Shown here in pieces: positions 21,865 through 24,227 of a stretch of 24,227 nucleotides of DNA; positions within the stretch are counted from its first letter, which is position 1; every line of letters starts with the position of its first letter. A model generated the notes under the pieces. That model was not told where the DNA came from and did not search any database. It was given only the letters and a program-made list of their open reading frames with translations. Location of the stretch: contig JAGMDE010000011.1 in NCBI GenBank assembly GCA_023128855.1, positions 1 through 24,227 of the forward strand. Reading direction: 5' to 3'. Source of the stretch: Thermoplasmatales archaeon. Lineage in GTDB: Archaea > Thermoplasmatota > E2 > DHVEG-1. A program made the position numbers and the translations under genes.

Positions 21865-24227
21865 TTATTTTTTCTTTTTGGTTGATCTCACTTTTTTATC
21901 CAATTTTTCTGTCTTGGTGTCATCCTCTAAATATAGATAACCCGATTTGAAAAAGAACCAGATTATGAACATTATGATTAGTATCACTATTAATACAATC
22001 CAAAGAACAGGGATTTCTCCTGTGGGTGTAACTGTAGGGATAGTATCTTCATCATCTGATGGTATGCTGACATGATAAGTTGTGTTAGTATATAGCGGGT
22101 TGCTTTCATTATCTATAGCCTCTAAATAAAGGATGTATTGGCCGTTAGTATATTCTATTGTTGAGGTAAATAAAAACGTCATATTATCTGTTGTAGTTAA
22201 CTGATCAAGAATATCATTTCCTCCAAATGTAGCATTTAAAATTTGAACTTCCTCTTGATAAACGATAGTAATATTTGGTTTGACAGAAGTGAATATTGTT
22301 TCCGCTTCAGGAGCGAAAGATGGCAAAATTATTGCCAATGAATATATGAAATCATATTGAGTTAAAGGATCATCAAGAACATATATCTTATTTCCAACCC
22401 TCCATATTTTATCTGCAGCTATTGTTGTTCCATTTGATGCTTTTACAGTTACAGCATAGTTTGGATATTGATCATCGATATCTATATAGATCCAGTCAGA
22501 TTTGTTTACATCAATAACGTATGTTGCGGTTTCGTTTTCTTCATCAATATCGCTTGAATTTATTGTTCCTGGTGCATGTGTGATTGCAGTTATTGTATCA
22601 GAATCAGCATTCCAGAAGAACTCTGGAATATTATCATCACCAGTAGATAGGAGGAATACATTATTACCACCTATTGTACGATTGTCAACAGATGTTAAGA
22701 CACCGTTTGGATCTGTAAATGAATCAACTATTCCATCGCTATCTGTATCATTTGCATAGAACGATTGGCCCAAATCTAAGTCAAATTCTTCATTAACTTC
22801 AGCAAGTGTATCATCTGATGTTGTAGTTCCAGATTCTTCATCTGTTGTTGTATCATCATCAGTTGTAGTATCATCATCTGAACTACCTGGGGTACTCGGG
22901 GTACTTGGGGTACTAGGTGTAGATGTTGAAGCACTATCACTAGCATTACTTGAACTCCATAAATAATAAGTTGAATTATAAGACCAAGCTTGATAATAGA
23001 AAGTTGAACCGCTGGTTAAGCCTGAATGAGTTACTGTAGCTCCAGTATTGTTATATAACTCAGTTCCGCTTAAACGAGGCCATGGAGTTGCACTATTATT
23101 CCATTCGACAAGGGTGCGATCTGCATTAGTCCCAGCCGACCAAGTAAGGACTATTGCGGTAGTCCCAGATGCAGTAGCATCAAAGCTAGTAGGCACACCT
23201 GGTCGACTCTGACTATTCAATTTATAGGTAGCGTTAGTCCAATTTCTTCCATCAGTTACATTTACACTCCAATAGTAATCTGTACCATAACTGGTGAAGT
23301 TGCTATTCGTCTGTGTAATATTTGTTCCAGTTATTACACTGTTATTAGTTCCAAATAAAACCCAAGGTCCACTACTATTACTGCACCAGGTTGCTGTCAT
23401 TACATCACTATTATTGTCAGAACAAATTACATATAATGGAGGTGTTGTTGTAGCAATTTGACTATTGTTTTCAGGTGAAATTCCTGTTTGAGATGGTGCA
23501 TAGTTAGTGGTAAAGTTATATGTCGCATTATACCAATTTAGACCATCTGATAGATTTACACTCCAATAATAAGTCGTACTTGGGCTACTGAAGTTACCGT
23601 TTGTTTGTGTAATATTAGTATTATTTGCAAAACCTGTCCAGTTTTTAGCAAATTGCACCCAATTACCACTACTGTTGCTCCACCATGTTGCATTCATTGT
23701 ATCTAGAGAGTCATTGTCTCTACAGATCACATATAATGCAGGAATTGAACTAAGACTAACATTTGTAGCTCCATCAACAGGTGATTCACCAGTTTGATAT
23801 GATGCATTTCCACCTACGTAAAATACTGTTGGGCCTAAACCTGAGAAGTGAAGGATTTTAATCCAAAGAGTATGATTTGTAGTATCCTTATATCCAAGAC
23901 CACTTGATAATGTTGGATCTGAAGCATTACAATTTACTCCAGTTCCGTTAAGATATGCTTCATATGCGGTGTTAAGATAATCTCTGTATTCAGTAAGGTT
24001 AGGATCTGTGTTTATATCACTAGTTGTATTTCCTGCAGTTAAATTCCATATTTCATTGAAATCATTATCATATAATACAGGTATTTTAACAGTTATATTA
24101 CGATCATCCATATCAGAGTCATATGGTACTTTTAAGAGAACGTAGTCATAGATATCAGGTCCTTGACTTCCAAATTGCCACGCCGCCTCAAGCCCAGCAG
24201 AGCTATTTGTACTACTATCTGTAAAAG
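21865..24227 (-). CDS. Large membrane-anchored surface protein, 5' end outside window
   Basis: The frame is open to the right edge, upstream of the ATG at 24111 (residues before it read VLLKVPYDSD), so the start and signal peptide are missing. About 785 residues are visible. Two similar Ig-like repeats (about 23790-23500 and 23490-23220; ALYVICRDNDSLDTMNATWW, then PLYVICSDNNSDVMTATWCS) precede a fibronectin type III-like domain (about 23196-22911). Next is a (STP)n linker running into Asp/Thr-rich repeats (DDDTTTDDDTTTD), a further beta-rich region, one TM helix (about 22017-21945) and a short charged tail ending KKKK. The first repeats hold about two dozen N-X-S/T sites, so heavy N-glycosylation is likely. 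A role as S-layer or adhesin-like protein is inference. Confidence 0.8.
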   Translation of the reverse strand, partial: FTDSSTNSSAGLEAAWQFGSQGPDIYDYVLLKVPYDSDMDDRNITVKIPVLYDNDFNEIWNLTAGNTTSDINTDPNLTEYRDYLNTAYEAYLNGTGVNCNASDPTLSSGLGYKDTTNHTLWIKILHFSGLGPTVFYVGGNASYQTGESPVDGATNVSLSSIPALYVICRDNDSLDTMNATWWSNSSGNWVQFAKNWTGFANNTNITQTNGNFSSPSTTYYWSVNLSDGLNWYNATYNFTTNYAPSQTGISPENNSQIATTTPPLYVICSDNNSDVMTATWCSNSSGPWVLFGTNNSVITGTNITQTNSNFTSYGTDYYWSVNVTDGRNWTNATYKLNSQSRPGVPTSFDATASGTTAIVLTWSAGTNADRTLVEWNNSATPWPRLSGTELYNNTGATVTHSGLTSGSTFYYQAWSYNSTYYLWSSSNASDSASTSTPSTPSTPSTPGSSDDDTTTDDDTTTDEESGTTTSDDTLAEVNEEFDLDLGQSFYANDTDSDGIVDSFTDPNGVLTSVDNRTIGGNNVFLLSTGDDNIPEFFWNADSDTITAITHAPGTINSSDIDEENETATYVIDVNKSDWIYIDIDDQYPNYAVTVKASNGTTIAADKIWRVGNKIYVLDDPLTQYDFIYSLAIILPSFAPEAETIFTSVKPNITIVYQEEVQILNATFGGNDILDQLTTTDNMTFLFTSTIEYTNGQYILYLEAIDNESNPLYTNTTYHVSIPSDDEDTIPTVTPTGEIPVLWIVLIVILIIMFIIWFFFKSGYLYLEDDTKTEKLDKKVRSTKKKK

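Noticed and set aside
24100..24111. ATG at 24111 as the true start of the right-end surface protein
   Set aside because: The frame stays open to the window edge with protein-like sequence before this Met, and no signal peptide follows it.
1..24227. CRISPR array, tRNA genes, insertion sequences
   Set aside because: No spaced direct-repeat series, no tRNA T-loop consensus with matching stems, and no transposase-like protein were seen on either strand.

Overview
The window is AT-rich archaeal DNA, most likely from an uncultured protein-degrading member of the Thermoplasmatota (the marine benthic group D type is my best guess; this is inference from gene content, not a phylogeny). Archaeal signs are strong TATA boxes about 27 bases upstream of inferred starts, several apparently leaderless genes, an Mtq2-type methylase, a DRG GTPase with TGS domain, a split transketolase, the archaeal COG1839 and COG1031 families, tandem winged-helix regulators, and large secreted or C-terminally anchored surface proteins. 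A gingipain-type C25 peptidase, a secreted M28 peptidase and a carbamate kinase suit a cell that feeds on extracellular protein.

Layout. 1-1462: 3' part of a radical SAM/helix-hairpin-helix protein and a short RNase III. 1561-3741: secreted C25 peptidase, convergent with an Mtq2-like methylase. 4438-4719: small membrane protein, convergent with a winged-helix/PAS regulator (4724-5341). 5342-5833: a compact regulatory region with palindromes, a TATA box, foldable GC-richer sequence and a nearly G-free tract; it may encode a structured RNA, a doubtful 70-residue ORF, or both. 5834-7165: secreted M28 peptidase. 7198-8984 (minus): three small secreted proteins in an operon, one a truncated relative of another. 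9093-9818 (minus): tandem winged-helix regulator behind a promoter with a 26-base tandem repeat. 9984-12701: nitrilase-family amidohydrolase and both transketolase halves. 12767-13640: 3-TM protein plus a second tandem winged-helix regulator, whose 3' end overlaps a convergent 894-residue surface protein (13597-16281). 16385-17497: DRG GTPase. 17711-19306: secreted glutamine-amidotransferase-like protein, followed by a decayed end of a NosD-type beta-helix surface protein. 19608-21776: carbamate kinase, protein isoaspartate methyltransferase and the COG1839 protein. 21865 to the right edge: 3' part of a large, probably glycosylated, membrane-anchored surface protein.

The common thread is an outward-facing programme: secreted peptidases, amidotransferase-like and unknown secreted proteins, and anchored beta-sandwich surface proteins, interspersed with three winged-helix regulators and ordinary housekeeping genes. 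Secreted-protein genes here often have a short leader with a G-tract, whereas several housekeeping genes look leaderless. The most promising unexplained parts are the structured region at 5342-5833, the small secreted cluster at 7198-8984, the Cys-paired 76-residue repeats in the 894-residue protein, and the NosD relic at 19343-19524.
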